A stretch of 64,000 bases of DNA, from assembly GCF_023091745.1 (NCBI RefSeq), contig NC_068911.1:162488004-162552003 (forward strand). Direction: 5' to 3'. Under the pieces are notes generated by a model. The model ran no database searches. It saw only the letters and a program-made list of their open reading frames with translations, and was not told the origin of the DNA. This DNA comes from Budorcas taxicolor. Taxonomy: Eukaryota > Chordata > Mammalia > Artiodactyla > Bovidae. Below, in pieces: positions 1-12,314 of the stretch (position 1 is the stretch's first letter; each line of letters starts with the position of its first letter). A program made the translations under genes and the position numbers.

Positions 1-756
1 TCAAAAGAAAGAATATATATGCCTACACCTAAAGTTACACATATTATCTAGATTTAAGGGACTTATAACCATATGTTCATAATGCTGAATTCTAATATTT
101 TTGTATCTGTTTTAATATTAGTGACAAATGCTTATAACAAACTACTTCTTAAACCTGTTAGCCACAATCGAACACTGAAGTCTTAGCCTGCTTTATGTAT
201 TGGTAATGGATACATACTTGGTGTGGGGTGACTTAATTTTTGCTGTGCTAAGATATCAAGAATAAAAAACCCATAAAAATAGGAATAATATTATTCTTAA
301 AGCTGCTAGGTTCAAACCAAATATTTATTTTTTACAGACTGTAACATTCTAAATTAAAATCTGCACATGTATGAAGCAATTTAAACTATATCCGTACATT
401 TTTATTATGAATTTAATTTTTTCAAGCAAATCAGCAGGCAACTATTAAATGTACTGATCAATATTTAAGAAGCTTAAGCAGAAAGGGAGTTTCTGCTTCT
501 TAAAAGCCCTTTGAACTTAATTAGTACAAATTTGGATTTGGAAAAAAAAATTATACAAAAAAACAAATGAATACAAGTAATCAAAAACCAAATCTATAAA
601 ACGAAAGAAAACAACAAGTCTGATGCTTATTAACACCTTTAAGATGTAGTTGTTGCCTCTCTTCCATTATACCTGGTATACCTAAATAGTAATTTATCTC
701 CAAATAAAGCCGCAAGATACATAAACACATTTTAGGCGTAAGAAGTGCCCATCTAC
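1..756 (-). other. TRIP12: TRIP12 intron (downstream of last exon in window)
   Basis: AT-rich intronic sequence following the donor of the 757-893 exon. I see no further exon and no repeat I can name. The next TRIP12 exon must lie before position 1. Confidence 0.75.
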
Positions 757-893
757 CTGCTGCTCCTTGGGGAGTCTCGTCTGTTCGTGCAGCTGAAGAG
801 TTCACCGTCTCCTGGTTGCCTTCAGGGTCGGCCATCTTCTCCTGTCGACGAGCTTCAGCTGCTCCTCTTTTGCCCAGGCCAGAGCCTCGCCGA
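757..893 (-). CDS. TRIP12: TRIP12 coding exon (residues about 336-382)
   Basis: Internal coding exon of the HECT-type E3 ubiquitin ligase TRIP12, a nuclear enzyme acting in the ubiquitin-fusion-degradation and chromatin/DNA-damage pathways (known for the family). On the minus strand the acceptor ends ...TCGTAG and the donor is CAG|GTAGAT. The first base completes a Ser codon begun in the exon at 3550-3655. Then 45 codons follow, including GLGKRGAAEARRQEKM and an acidic/Ser-Thr stretch with ETVNSSAARTDETPQG, and one base is left over. The segment matches the disordered N-terminal region just before the ARM-repeat part in mammals. Basic residues (KRG, ARRQEK) suggest chromatin or nuclear targeting, but that is inference. 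Length 137 bp. The donor is weaker than consensus at positions +4 to +6. Reading past it stays open into the intron but loses TRIP12 similarity, so that extension is not coding. Confidence 0.93.
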
Positions 894-3549
894 CTACGAC
901 AGAAAAATGCCATCATAGGCAGCGCTCCCAGTGACCAGGAGCAATGTCCACACAGCACAAAGCTCCAACGCATGGAACACAAAGCGAGTCTCTTCTTTTT
1001 ACATAAAAATTGTTGCAGAAAATCACTATGGGTAACAACCAAGACTTTGTATATTTAAAACTCTTCCAAGCTATATCACGTTGACAATACAAGCTTTTGT
1101 GAGGCTATGAGCTGTTGTCATCCTTTCAGACAGAAGTGATCTTTAAACACTTCAACTAAATGGAAAAGTGATTCCTTTAGCAGAAACAATTCATTCAAAA
1201 TAGATCTCCAATTCTTGGGTAAATAGTGGATCAATACATGGAGTTTCAGACTGATAGTTGAAAATGGGGGACGGGTAAGAAGAGAGAAGACAACAGGGAA
1301 AATTCCCATCACTTAAGTCCCAGATGACTTACATCATCAAAAAAGTTACTATCCTCATCATGGACAATAGCTTCTTCTTTAAAATAAAGAACTAAATATT
1401 GAATATTTATAAACAGATACAGATTAAATCTGGGAACACACCTGCTGCACACAGGCATCACTATAAGATGTCGAAAAAAGAATTATTAGTCATTTATCAT
1501 CAAGCAAGCTACATTTCATTGACACTTTTTCTATTTTAATAAGTGAAATCAGTAAGCAAATCATGCACAGACAAAAGACTTCCAAAATTATTACAACTTA
1601 ATACTGTTTAAACAGCAGCTCCCCCAAATGACCTTGGAAGTGCAAAAACCTACTACTAAAGAAGTATTTTAGACTAAAGTCAAGCTACAGTGAATAATGC
1701 TGCTTGGTAAAGAACAAGGAGGAAATAGGCATAAGTGCCCTGGAAATGAAGGCTCTGAATTATCAGAGTTGTGGAGGAGTTTATTCTTCCAATTAGTTTA
1801 GGGAAAAAAAAAAAAAAAAGTATGTCCCTAAACAGGGATTTACTCAGCCAGTCTTTCCTTTAGGGAAAGACAAAAAAACCTCATTCCAAACCCAAATTAC
1901 CAAGCTACAAATTACTGCTATTCAAATTAAGTCACTTATTTAACATTTATTTTGCATCAATCATGTGACACGCTCTGTGCTGAACATTTGGCTGCTGCCC
2001 TCAAGTGTGTTAGTCTACAGAGCGATGAAACTGCAGCTCTGAGAGGCTATGAAAATACTGCATTTAAGAAGAATTTCAGCAAATTCAGAAAAGCCTGAGA
2101 TGAAGAACGCTGCAGACAGGTGGGTAGACAGCTTGTGTGCAGCATGTAGGTAAATAACTCCTAGGGCATTAAGACAGTGCTCCTGAGGAGAAGCAAAGAA
2201 GGCTGCAGAGAAAGACAGGACACTAGATTACCTGACTCCATGAACAGTTCATACTTAATTTTCAACCACAGTGAATTCAGTTTATATCTAAGATTATAAA
2301 CCTTGGGTAAACTGGATTCAAAGTTCGGTCCAAAATAGGGCAAAAGCCCTGAAAAACCAAGAAATCATCTCAGAGGTCCTCATAAAAGTACTGCCAACAA
2401 AATTAGAAGGCAAACAGGTGTACTAACTCCAGATATTTAAACAATATTTTAAACAATCCTGATAGAACCAGAAAATAAGTGGAAAAGCAGAGCTTAAAGG
2501 GCTTAGAGTCCTTTCCTTATGACTTATTATTAGGCAACAAGTCCTTCTATTTCCTTGTGTTATTACTGTACCTGCAGTCAAAGGTATAAAGTTGATTACC
2601 TTAGAGAAAAACCACAAAGAGGCACTAAACCTTTCCATTGACCTGAGATGGGAAAAGCAAACTAAAAATAACCCACGCCATCACTGGTTTTTGGCACATT
2701 TAGGAGAGAGAAGAAACTATATACAAAAGGAGCAAATTACACACAAAGGAGGGAGAAGTCCCATAAGGTTGTGATAATTAGCAGCACAACACCAGAACTG
2801 ACCAAGCCTGAAAATCTGACATGAAACTGGAGTAACAAGGTTTTTTCACTTCAACCTAAGATTCTCAATCAGTGAACGAAAAGTATGGGAAATAATATAC
2901 TATATCGTATGTCAAAGGTAGACGATTTTCTGAAAATGGGCTCAAAGTGGGAAAAATGGAGATGTGAAAGAACACAAACAAAACCCACATTTTCCCCTGA
3001 GGATGGGTGTTGTAAGGCAAAATAAAAATGAAGTACATCTCTCGCCCTCACCCATTAAACTCAGTAACTCATGCCAATACTTTTAGAAACTAATTAGGCA
3101 ATATTACAGCCATTACAACAGGCATCCCTTTTGATCCACTAATCACACAACTGGGAAATTTAGCTACCTTTAAAAATAACCCAAATCTGCATAAAGATGC
3201 TCATTAGAGAGCTCTTTGGCAGACAGGAACTCTGAAAACAACCAAATGTCCAACTGCTGGCAGTAACTCTGGGCAAATAATGTAAAACAACAGAGGAAAA
3301 GGTAGAAGACAAAGGTGTTGCCCCCAAAAAGGCATGATTAAAGCTTAGCAAAAAAGGTAAAAAAGTTAAGTTAAATATTGGGGAAGAATTCACAGGAATA
3401 ATAGTTCTACTTAGAATCAATTTCTTTGCTCGATTTTCAAAAAGAAAACTTTCATGCAATTTTTTTAAACACTCGTAAAATGAAGGCCTTTGGGGAAAGC
3501 TGGACCCAGGCACTGAACTGATCTCACACTGACAGGCCCAAATCATTAC
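894..3549 (-). other. TRIP12: TRIP12 intron
   Basis: 2.66 kb AT-rich intron between two short coding exons. It holds an L2-like relic near 1930-2190 and a poly(A) run near 1804-1819. No exon-like open segment with splice sites was recognised. Confidence 0.8.
1930..2190 (+). repeat. L2 LINE 3'-end relic
   Basis: Diverged match to the L2 3' region: tttaacatttattttgcatc, ...gacacgctctgtgctgaac, ...gctgccctcaagtgtgttag, in the order expected of L2. Ends are uncertain. Confidence 0.5.
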
Positions 3550-3655
3550 CTGGCACTAGCGCAGGAGCCCGTGGTCTTCTGGCGTGTGCTCCGCCTCAGA
3601 CTGGGGAGCTCGGCAGGCGGGGATTCGCTGCGCTTCTTGGTAGATTTTCGTAAAC
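3550..3655 (-). CDS. TRIP12: TRIP12 coding exon (residues about 301-336)
   Basis: Internal coding exon of TRIP12, 106 bp. The minus-strand acceptor ends ...TTTGTAG and the donor is CCAG|GTAATG. Two bases complete a Ser codon split with the 18749-19551 exon. Then come 34 codons beginning LRKSTKKRSESPPAELPSL and ending GSCASA, plus two bases completed by the next exon. The residues are basic and Ser/Pro-rich (KSTKKRSESPP, LRRSTRQKT), typical of the disordered nuclear N-terminus of TRIP12. No enzymatic domain lies here; the HECT domain is far downstream of the window. The reading frame is intact and in phase on both sides, so this is a functional exon rather than a processed copy. Confidence 0.95.
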
Positions 3656-4649
3656 CTACAAACGTGAAACGCAAGAGGGACATGTTTAAAGGAGTCATCT
3701 TAAATTTAAAATGACAAAATTCTTCCGGCCGCCCTCTACGGGCTCCGCAGCAGCTTCTAGGTCTGCTCGTAGAGTCGGCCTTCACTGCACCGGCCACACC
3801 AGGGAGGTTCCTACAGTGCCTGGCACGGCTGTCCAAGGAGACGTCTTCTCTCTCTGGCCTAACCTTGACTCGAGCTTTCCGACACCATGAGTGATGGTCC
3901 CTCATCCCTCGAATCCTCCTCTTTTAAAAGTTTCCATCACACCTCTACTCCTCCACTGCTTTTCTCTACTAACTAAAGCAAAGAGATTTTTTTTTATTTT
4001 TGTATATACTATATATTTCAAGACTTTCAGTATTTCATTTAGCACTTTATTGCTACATTATCTTTGCAGTACCCCATGGCACCTAGTTTCTATAACGCTC
4101 ATCAATAAGACCAGAAAAGAACAAAATGTTTTCTTTCATCACCCTGTCTGCAAGGAATACACATTTGAACTGAAGCCTACCAGAATGTCCAATTTAGACA
4201 ATACTATACAATTAGGGGGAGAAAGTTAAACAAGCACAACACTTCACATGATAATCTGGAATCTCACATCTTTATAGGATAACAGATTCTAAAAAGGTAT
4301 AGCAACTAAGTAAAGTTTATTGTTATCTTATGAATGACAGGGAAGCCACCAGAGCATTTTCAACTGCCGCCTCCTCAAACTATGTTGTTACCCTACGCCC
4401 ATACATGACATGATAACATCCTGGGTGGTATGCTCTACCTAAACACAGAACCCCAGCAGTGAAAGGTCTCCGAAGTCAACAGACCATATTTCATTAGAAC
4501 TTCGGGGTCATCTTGAACAGATGTTAACTTTCTCAGAGACCAACTGTACAATAACAAATCTCCAGATCACCTGTTTCTTCTCAAGTTATAATTTTTTTTT
4601 CATTGAAATCTGAAAGATGGACATGGTCTGCAGACAGATTATGAGGGAA

Positions 4650-4871
4650 TGATTGCTCAGTTGCTCAGTCATTTCTGACTTTTTGCCACCCCATGGACTG
4701 TAGCTCGCCAGGCTCCTCTGTCCATGGGATGAGTATCCCGCAAGAATACTGGAGTTAGTCGCCATTCCCTCCTCCAGGGGATCTTCCTGACCTAAGGACT
4801 GAACTCGACTCTCCTGTGGCTCTTGCCTTGGTCGGCAGATTCTTCACCACTAAGCCACCTGGGAAGTCCTG
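4650..4871 (-). mobile_element. Bov-tA SINE
   Basis: Minus-strand Bov-tA. It starts with gttgctcagtcatttctgac and ends with the complement of the tRNA-derived head (ccacctgggaagtcct). About 15-20% diverged by eye. Confidence 0.85.
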
Positions 4872-5099
4872 CACAGCTACTGGAGTAAGCTTCGTATGTT
4901 CAGCTAATAATGTCACCATTTTTTAACATTTAAAAAATTTAGAAATTAAGTATTTCAGAAAATATTACACTTATCTCTCTATCCGAAATACGCAATGAAG
5001 TTGGAACAGACAAAACACTGTTCAATTTAGAGGGAAAAAATCATCAGTGCACATTACATTGAAACTGCAATTAAAAAAAAATAAGGTACTTTCACTTAT

Positions 5100-5745
5100 C
5101 AATTCAGCTCAGCCACTCAGTCAAGTCTGACTCTCTACAAGCCCATGGACTGTAGCACGCCAGGCTTCCCTGTCCTTCACCAACTCCCAGAGCTTACTCA
5201 AACACATGTCCATTGAGTCAGTGATGCCATCCAACCATCTCATCCTCTATCATCCCCTTCTGCCTTCAATCTTTCCCAACATCAGGGTCTTTTCCAATGA
5301 GTCAATTCTTTGCATTAGGTGACCAAAGTATTGGAGCTTCAGCATCAATCTTTCCAATGAGTAATATTTAGGACTGATTTCCTTTAGGATTAACTGGCTT
5401 AATCTCCCTGCTGTCCAAGGGACTCGCAAGAGTCTTCTCCAACACCACAGTTCAAAAGCATCAATTGTTTGGCACTCAGCTTCCTTATAGTCCAATTCTC
5501 ACTCATATTCATAACATTACTACTGGAAAAACTATAGCTATGACTAAATGGACCTTTGTAGGCAAAGTAACGCCTTGGCTTTTGAATATGCTGTCTGGGT
5601 TTGTCATAGCTTTTTTGCCAAGGAGCAAGCATCTTTTAATTTCATGGCTGCAGTCATAATCTGCAGTGATTTTGGAGCCAAGAAAATAAAGTCTGTCACT
5701 GTTTCCATTGTTTCCCCATCTATGTGCCATTTTCCACTTTTTGCC
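5100..5745 (-). mobile_element. BovB (ART2A-type) 3' fragment, reverse orientation
   Basis: Complement of the BovB C-terminal reverse-transcriptase region and tail (ccatggactgtagcacgcc, ctttgtaggcaaagtaacgc). It is bounded by a 12-bp target-site duplication actttcacttat at 5088-5099 and 5746-5757, so it is a separate insertion. Reading frame is broken. Confidence 0.88.
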
Positions 5746-5785
5746 ACTTTCACTTATAAAGCATTTTAAAAACCTGTAAATTATT

Positions 5786-6362
5786 GTCACTGCAGATGGT
5801 GATTACAGCCATGAAATTAAAAGATGCTTACTCCTTGGAAGGAAAGTTATGACCAACCTAGACAGCGTATTAAAAAGCAGAGACATTACTTTGCCAACAA
5901 AGGTCCGTCTAGTCAAGGCTATGGTTTTCCCACTAGTCATGCATGGATGTGAGAGTTGGACTATAAAGAAAGCTGAGCACCGAAGAATTGATGCTTTTGA
6001 ACTGTGGGGTATTGGAGAAGACTCTTAAAAGTCCCTTGGACTGCAAGGAGATCCAACCAGGCCATCCTAAAGGAGATCAGTCCTGGGTGTTCACTGGAAG
6101 GACTGATGTTGAAGCTGAAACTCCAATACTTTGGCCACCTCATGAGAAGAGCTGACTCATTTGAAAAGACTCTGATGCTGGGAAAGATTGAGGGCAGGAG
6201 GAGAAGGGGATGAGAGAGGATGAGATGGTTGGATGGCATCACCGATTCAATGGACATGGGTCTGGGTGGACTCTGGGAGTTGGTGATGGACAGGGAGGCC
6301 TGGTGTGCTGCGGTTCATGGGGTCGCAAAGAGTCGGACACGACTGAGCCACTGAACTGAACT
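5786..6362 (+). mobile_element. BovB (ART2A-type) 3' fragment, forward orientation
   Basis: Covers nearly the same BovB region as the reverse copy at 5100-5745, in the opposite direction: ctgcagatggtgattacagc through gactgagccactgaactgaa. The two form an inverted pair with arms of about 560 bp. Several stops interrupt it. Confidence 0.88.
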
Positions 6363-6599
6363 GAAAATGACTCAATTCATATAATACCTAAGTGTCTTTA
6401 TATATACTATGATATACAGTAACGGACACTAGCACAAATTTTCACAACTATTCTGTGACATTCAATATTTAACAACATTATGGCCTCCTGCTTTACTACT
6501 AATTTATGGTGATAGCATACTTTTGGACACTTTCACTACTCATGCCCTATTTTAGACTTCTGTGTTTAAACTCTCTTTTAAACTTCATTCAAAGGTAAT

Positions 6600-6960
6600 T
6601 TCCATATGATAAAATGTACTCATTTTAAATGCGGTTCGATGAGTTTGACGAATATATTCACTGGTGTAACCAACACCGCAATTGAGATATCAAACGTTTC
6701 TATCACTTTAAAAAGTTCCCTTATGATCCCTGCAATACATTCCCCATCCCCTCGCCCCCGCCCCCACACACCTCAGATCTCTGGCAATCACTGGTCTTCT
6801 TTTCTGTTGCTATTGCCTGCTTTGGAGTTTCTCACAAATGGAATCATATGCTTTGGATGACCTCATGCTGTTGCGCATATTGGTCCATCCTTTTTACAGC
6901 TAACTGGTATTCCTTTTCTATGGCCGTGTCACAATGTCTATCCATTCTTGCTGTTAAACT
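6600..6960 (-). repeat. Old L1 (L1ME-like) 3' fragment
   Basis: Diverged sequence with tgagtttgacgaatatattc, tctggcaatcactggtcttc and aatggaatcatatgctttgg, the order seen in old L1 elements read on the complement strand. Confidence 0.55.
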
Positions 6961-7528
6961 TTAAAAGAACTGTACTAAGTTACACAGAAGTAGGGCAAAG
7001 AAAAGTCAAAACAAGAGTGAACAGAAAAATACTTATCTGATGTCATAATATCATAATGTAAAACGACTCTCAGGCTAATTGACATGACTTCATCCAGCCT
7101 GATAAACTGAGAGAGAGAACCTCAAATATTCTTCTCTCTAAACTTTGTTACAGAACTATATAAATTCCTCCAAAAGTCTAAAATGTGTTTAGAACATAGA
7201 AAGGTCATAAATTCTGGAGAAAAAGAAGCTGAAACTTCAGGTACAGCTTAACTTCTTTTGGCCATTCAGCAAACTGACAATGTTAAGCTATGGAGATTTG
7301 CAAAAGCACTTTCAGATACAAAGTTATTATAATAATTGTTTTTCATACACAAAAATATTAACTGACTTGCTTAAAAGTGCATAATTCAACACCATCCTAA
7401 GCTTATTTTTGAAGCAGAACTGAGTACTACATCTTCAGTATACTTGTGACAAGATGTTAAAATTTTGCTTTACTGGTTCACTTATAAAACTCAAAAACTC
7501 TTGGTATAAAAAGAGTATGTTTGTAGAA

Positions 7529-8563
7529 AACAAGGTGAAAAGACAACCCTCAGAATGGGAGAAAATAATAGCAAAGGTAACAACTGATAAAGAATTAATT
7601 TCCAAAATACACAAGAATCTTATACAACTCAATACCAGAAAAGCAAACAACCCAATCAAAAAGTGGGAAAGGGACTGGAAGCGACATTTCTCCAAAGATG
7701 ACGTACAGATGGCTAACAAGCACATGAAAAGATGCTCAACATCATTCATCATGAGAGAAAGGCAAATCAAAACTACAGTGAGGTATCACCTCATACCAGT
7801 CAGAATGGCCATCATCATAAAGTCTACAAGCAGTAAGTGCTGGACAGGGTGTGGAGAAAAGGGAACAGACTTGCACTGCTGGTGGGAATGTAAACTGATA
7901 CAGCCACTATGGAAGACGGTATGGATGCTCGCTAAAAAGCTAGGAATAAAACCAACATATAACCCAGAAATCCCACTCCTAGACATATACCCTGAGGAAA
8001 TCCAAAGTGAAAAAGACACATGTACCCCAATGTTCAAGTAGCCTAGATGTCCATCAACAGATGAATGGATAAAGCAGCTGTGGCACACACATACAATGGA
8101 ATACTACTCAGCCATAAAAAGGAACACATTTGAATCTGTTCTAATGAGGTGGACGAAAACTAGAACCCATTATACAGAGTCGATTAAGTCAGAAAAAGAA
8201 ATATAAACATTGTATTCTGACACATATTTATGGAATCTGAAGAGATGGCACTGATGAATTTATTTTCAGGGAAGCAATGGAGAAACAGTTACAGAGACAT
8301 ACCTATGGACATGGTGGGAGGAGGAGGGAGAAGGGGAGATATATGGAGAGAGTACAAAGAAATTTACAATACCATGTGTAAAACAGACAGCCAATGGGAA
8401 TTTGCTGTATGACTCGGGAATTCAAACAGGGGCTCTGCAACAGGCTGAAGGGTGGGGAGGGAGGCCCAGGAGGGAGGGGACATGGGTGTACCTATGGCTG
8501 ATTCTTGATGAATGACAGAAAACCACAAAATTCTGTAAAGCAATTATCCTTCAATTAAAAAAG
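7529..8563 (+). mobile_element. L1 retrotransposon, 5'-truncated, with target-site duplication
   Basis: Flanked by a perfect 18-bp duplication aagagtatgtttgtagaa (7511-7528 and 8564-8581). It encodes the C-terminal end of L1 ORF2: a readable frame to about 8041 with HFSKDD, ANKHMKR, RYHLIPVRMA, LHCWWECKLIQPLW and IPLLDIYPEE. The L1 3'UTR and an A-rich tail (ttcaattaaaaaagaa) follow. The catalytic RT and endonuclease parts are missing, so it is not mobile. The perfect duplication points to a fairly recent insertion. Confidence 0.93.
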
Positions 8564-9288
8564 AAGAGTATGTTTGTAGAACGAAAGTGTTTCCGATCAT
8601 TCTACTGGTCAAATATGGAGGATTTTCATAAAGGAGGAAACATGGAAAGGTGTGAGCCAACAACCTACTGTTGTTGTGTGTACAACACATACAACATACA
8701 CCTCTCTGTCCCAGGCTCTGTAATGCAGCAAAACTGCACCTTATCTTTATTTTTACAATGCCACTTTAAGCAGCAACCAGAATTATTATGGGTCAGGTTA
8801 ATATATTCTTATCCACAAAGTCTTTGTATAATAAAGTCAGGTATAAATCTTGTATCAAAGCTCTTGACCTTTGAACAATTCATGGTCCACTTATACTCGG
8901 ATACTGTTCAATAAATTTTAAATAACTATAGGACAAAACAGTTTGCAGTTATTTGAATCCAAGGAATGTGGAGGAACTGTGGATAAGAACAGCAACTATG
9001 AGTTACATGCAGACTAACCTCCTTATTGTTCAAGGATCATCTACATATTGGTATAAGGAACCCTGCCTGCACTTGTTCCTACAATATATTCCTATCATCT
9101 TTATTCCTCTGGATAATGGTGAAGCTAGCAGTATTTTTTTAATAATTGATTTGTTTTCTAAAAGATAGACGTCTTACTCTTTTTTTTTCCTTTTTCAAAG
9201 AAGTATTCCTAACCAAAACTGACTTATACAAAGTCCAAAATAGTCTTTTTTTCTGAAGTATGACATTTTGAAAGTGTGACATTCGATG

Positions 9289-9740
9289 GTTTTTCCAGTA
9301 GTCATGTATGGATTTGAGAGTTGGACTATAAGGAAAGCTGAGTGCCAAAAAATTGATGCTTTTGAACTGTAGCGTTGGAGAAGACTCTCAAGAGTCCCTT
9401 GGACTGCAAGGAGATCCAACCAGTCCACTCTGAAGGAGATCTGAATATTCACTGGAGTCCTGAATATTCACTGGAAGGACTAAGACTGAAGCTGAAACTC
9501 CAGTACTTTGGCCCCCTGATGCGAAGAACTGACTCACTGGAAAAGACTCTGATGCTGGGAAAGATTGAAGGTGGGAGGAGAAGGGGACGACAGAGGATGA
9601 GATGGCTGGATGGCATCACTGACGCAACGGACATGAGTTTAATTGACTCCAGGGGTTGTGATGGACAGGGAAGCCTGGCATGCTGCAGTCCATGGGGTCG
9701 CAAAGAGTTGGACATGACTGAGTGACTGAACTGAACTGAT
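9289..9740 (+). mobile_element. BovB/ART2A 3' fragment
   Basis: Forward BovB tail from ggtttttccagtagtcatgt to gactgagtgactgaactgaa. It reads through the YFGPLMRRTDSLEKTLMLGK-type C-terminus. A 17-18-bp stretch (ctgaatattcactgga) is tandemly duplicated near 9442-9476. Confidence 0.9.
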
Positions 9741-10009
9741 GTTCAAGTACATACATTGCTATCAGTGGCTACTTTTCTAAAAGAAATTCATAAAAATTGA
9801 CCACATAATAAGGGATCATAGATGGTTATTTAAAAATCACTCAGAAACAATAAAAGATAAGTTGTGCAGATGAATGACAGTGAGCTAAAATCCAAGTGGA
9901 ATTTTCTAAGCCAAATTTTTATTTCCTAGTCAATGCATAGCAATTGCAGGCATTGATTTGACACCATGAATTAAAACTTAGAAATGTGCAAGGATACTCG
10001 TCTAACCAC

Positions 10010-10440
10010 TGTAATAAATAGAAACTGGAAAAGCACTAAATGTTAAATAGGAAACGGTTAAATAAACATCAGTATAGTAAAAAGTGCAGCAACACAATGT
10101 TAGCTAATGAGGATGTGAACAAATTGGCATTTTTTCACTGCCAGTGAGAATATAGGGATTCCCTGGTAGCTTAGACGGTAAAGAATCTGTCTGCAATGTG
10201 GGAGACCTGGGTTCATTCCTTGGGTTGGGAAGATCCTCTGAAGGAGGGCATGGCAACCAACTCCAGTATTCTTGCCTGGAGAATCCCCACGGACAGAAGA
10301 GCCTGGCGGGCTATAGTCCATTGGGTTGCAAAGAGTCGGACATGACTGAGCGATTAAGCACAGCACACAGTGAGAATATAAACTCATATTTCTGGGAGGA
10401 GTTCAAAGTATATATTAATATTAATATTTAAATGAAAAAT
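10010..10440 (+). repeat. Old L1 (L1ME-like) fragment, split by a Bov-tA
   Basis: Patterns such as aaactggaaaagcactaaatg and ggttaaataaacatcagtat resemble the 3' part of old L1 elements. The younger SINE at 10155-10367 sits inside it. Confidence 0.4.
10155..10367 (+). mobile_element. Bov-tA SINE with target-site duplication
   Basis: Near full-length forward Bov-tA with tRNA-derived head (gattccctggtagcttagac), B-box-like gggttcattcc, and Bov-A body. A perfect 13-bp duplication cagtgagaatata lies at 10142-10154 and 10368-10380. Confidence 0.95.
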
Positions 10441-11855
10441 AACCAGTGACCTAACAAGAAAATAATGCATTACTGAGCTACAATCAATTTTTAAGTTTAC
10501 AACAACAATGTAAATGGGCTAAGAGGTACATCCATATGCTATTAAAATGATGTAACTTATAACTTATTTTTTAAAAGGAAAAATGTCAGTTAAAATCAGT
10601 TAGGCAGATAAAGCACTCTGGTTTCTTCATTCCTAAACATGGATAACTACGACACTGTGTCATCATGATAATGAAATTTAATGTAAGTCAACTGTCTAGT
10701 ATGAAGCCAGTTTGTAACAGGCACTCAAAAAGCAACACCCACTGTCATGTGGAGTGAGCTTCTACTCTTGATAAAAATATATGCATATACATAGAAAAAT
10801 GTCTGCCTTCTAGGTAAAGACAAAGACTTGACCACACATGCATTTGCTTCTGTCCTCTAGTGAAACTCTACTAAAATAGCTTTAAAAGGATCTAAGGCAT
10901 AAATTCACAAGGGTGGGAAGAATGGCAGAGACAACTATCACAACACAAGACAATTTCAGAAGATGAAAAAGCAGTAATTTCAGTGCTAAATACACGGGAA
11001 AGACAAGAAGACTAAAGGTAGAAAACAGAGATCAACTACCAATTAGACTGACACTCAGAATCCCACAAAGGTCCAGGAGTTGATGGTACCAAATACCTCT
11101 GGGACAACTGCAGAGTTTAAACTGAGGACTGGTTCACAGGCTGTTTATGAGCAGTCAGAGTCTAGATCCCCTCCCCGACTGGTACAGCTGTGTAAATGTC
11201 ACTCTCCTGAGGCAGGTATGCCTAAGACCTTTATTCTTCAGAAAGTGCAAAATACAGAAATTCTAGGTTAAAGTACACAGCTGTGAACAGGTGCACCAAA
11301 TCAAAAATGAGAAAGGGGAGGTGATCAAGAATATATAGACCAACTGGATGACATATAGCCTCTTTCCTAGGCATCTTCTCTCACTAAGCCCCAGAATTCT
11401 GGCAGTTAGGTTTTCACTTCCAAGCAGGAGTCTGAAAGAATCTTCCCTGTGGAATTTTACCAAAGAAAAAAGATCTGAAAATGATGATCACCCAATTAGT
11501 TCATTAGATAGTGAATCTCAGTCAAATCTTATCTATGTGCTCAGAGCTTACAGGTTACATACTTGGTTTCCCTACTCTTGTTAATGAGGAGACAGCCAGC
11601 AATTACCAGAATTTTAATAAAGTTTCTAGTATGAAGTCAAAAGCAAAGTAAACCTACCTCACAAAAAAGTACATAAGAGGTTTCTGCAAGAAAAGAAAAC
11701 TTATTCTGAATGGGAGACAGAGACATAGACAGAAAGCCATGTATCTATTAAAAGAAAAAAAAGACAATACTCAGAGCAGGACTGTTTTCAACAGCCAAGA
11801 CACAGAAGCAACTGAAATGCCTGTCAATAAATGATAAGAGTAGGGAAATGTGATG

Positions 11856-11858
<3 letters not shown>

Positions 11859-11893
<35 letters not shown>
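11859..11893 (+). repeat. (AC)n microsatellite
   Basis: Uninterrupted dinucleotide run of about 17 AC units inside the L1 fragment, likely polymorphic. Confidence 0.97.
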
Positions 11894-11896
<3 letters not shown>

Positions 11897-12114
11897 TGTT
11901 ACTCAGCCATAAAAAAGAATGAACTAATGTCATCTGAAGGTATATAGATGAACCCAGAGAATATGATGCTTAGTGACATAAGTCAGACAGAAAAGGACAA
12001 ATATAATATGCTATCACATATACGCAGGATGTAAAAAAATAACAAAAATGAATGTATATACAAAAAAGAAACAGACTCACAGAAACAGAAAACAAAGTTG
12101 TGGTTACCAAAAGT

Positions 12115-12314
12115 GCCTGTGTGCTCACTCAGTTGTGTCTGACTCTTTGCGACCCACAGCCTGCCAGGCTCCTCTGTCCATGGCATTTTCCAGACAAGAA
12201 TACTGGAGTGGGTTGCCATTTCCTTCTCCAGGGCATCTTCCCAAACCAGGGATTGAACCCACATCTCCTGCACTGGCAGCTGGATTCTTTACCACTGCAC
12301 CACCTGGGAAGCCT
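12115..12314 (-). mobile_element. Bov-tA SINE
   Basis: Reverse Bov-tA from gtgctcactcagttgtgtct to accacctgggaagcct, inserted into the L1 3' end. Confidence 0.92.

Noticed and set aside
10155..10215. Possible tRNA gene (A/B-box-like sequence)
   Set aside because: It is the tRNA-derived head of a Bov-tA SINE. The same sequence recurs many times in the window and no tRNA cloverleaf is preserved.
11859..11893. (AC)n run as a CRISPR-like or regulatory repeat
   Set aside because: Simple dinucleotide microsatellite in an L1 relic. No spacer structure.
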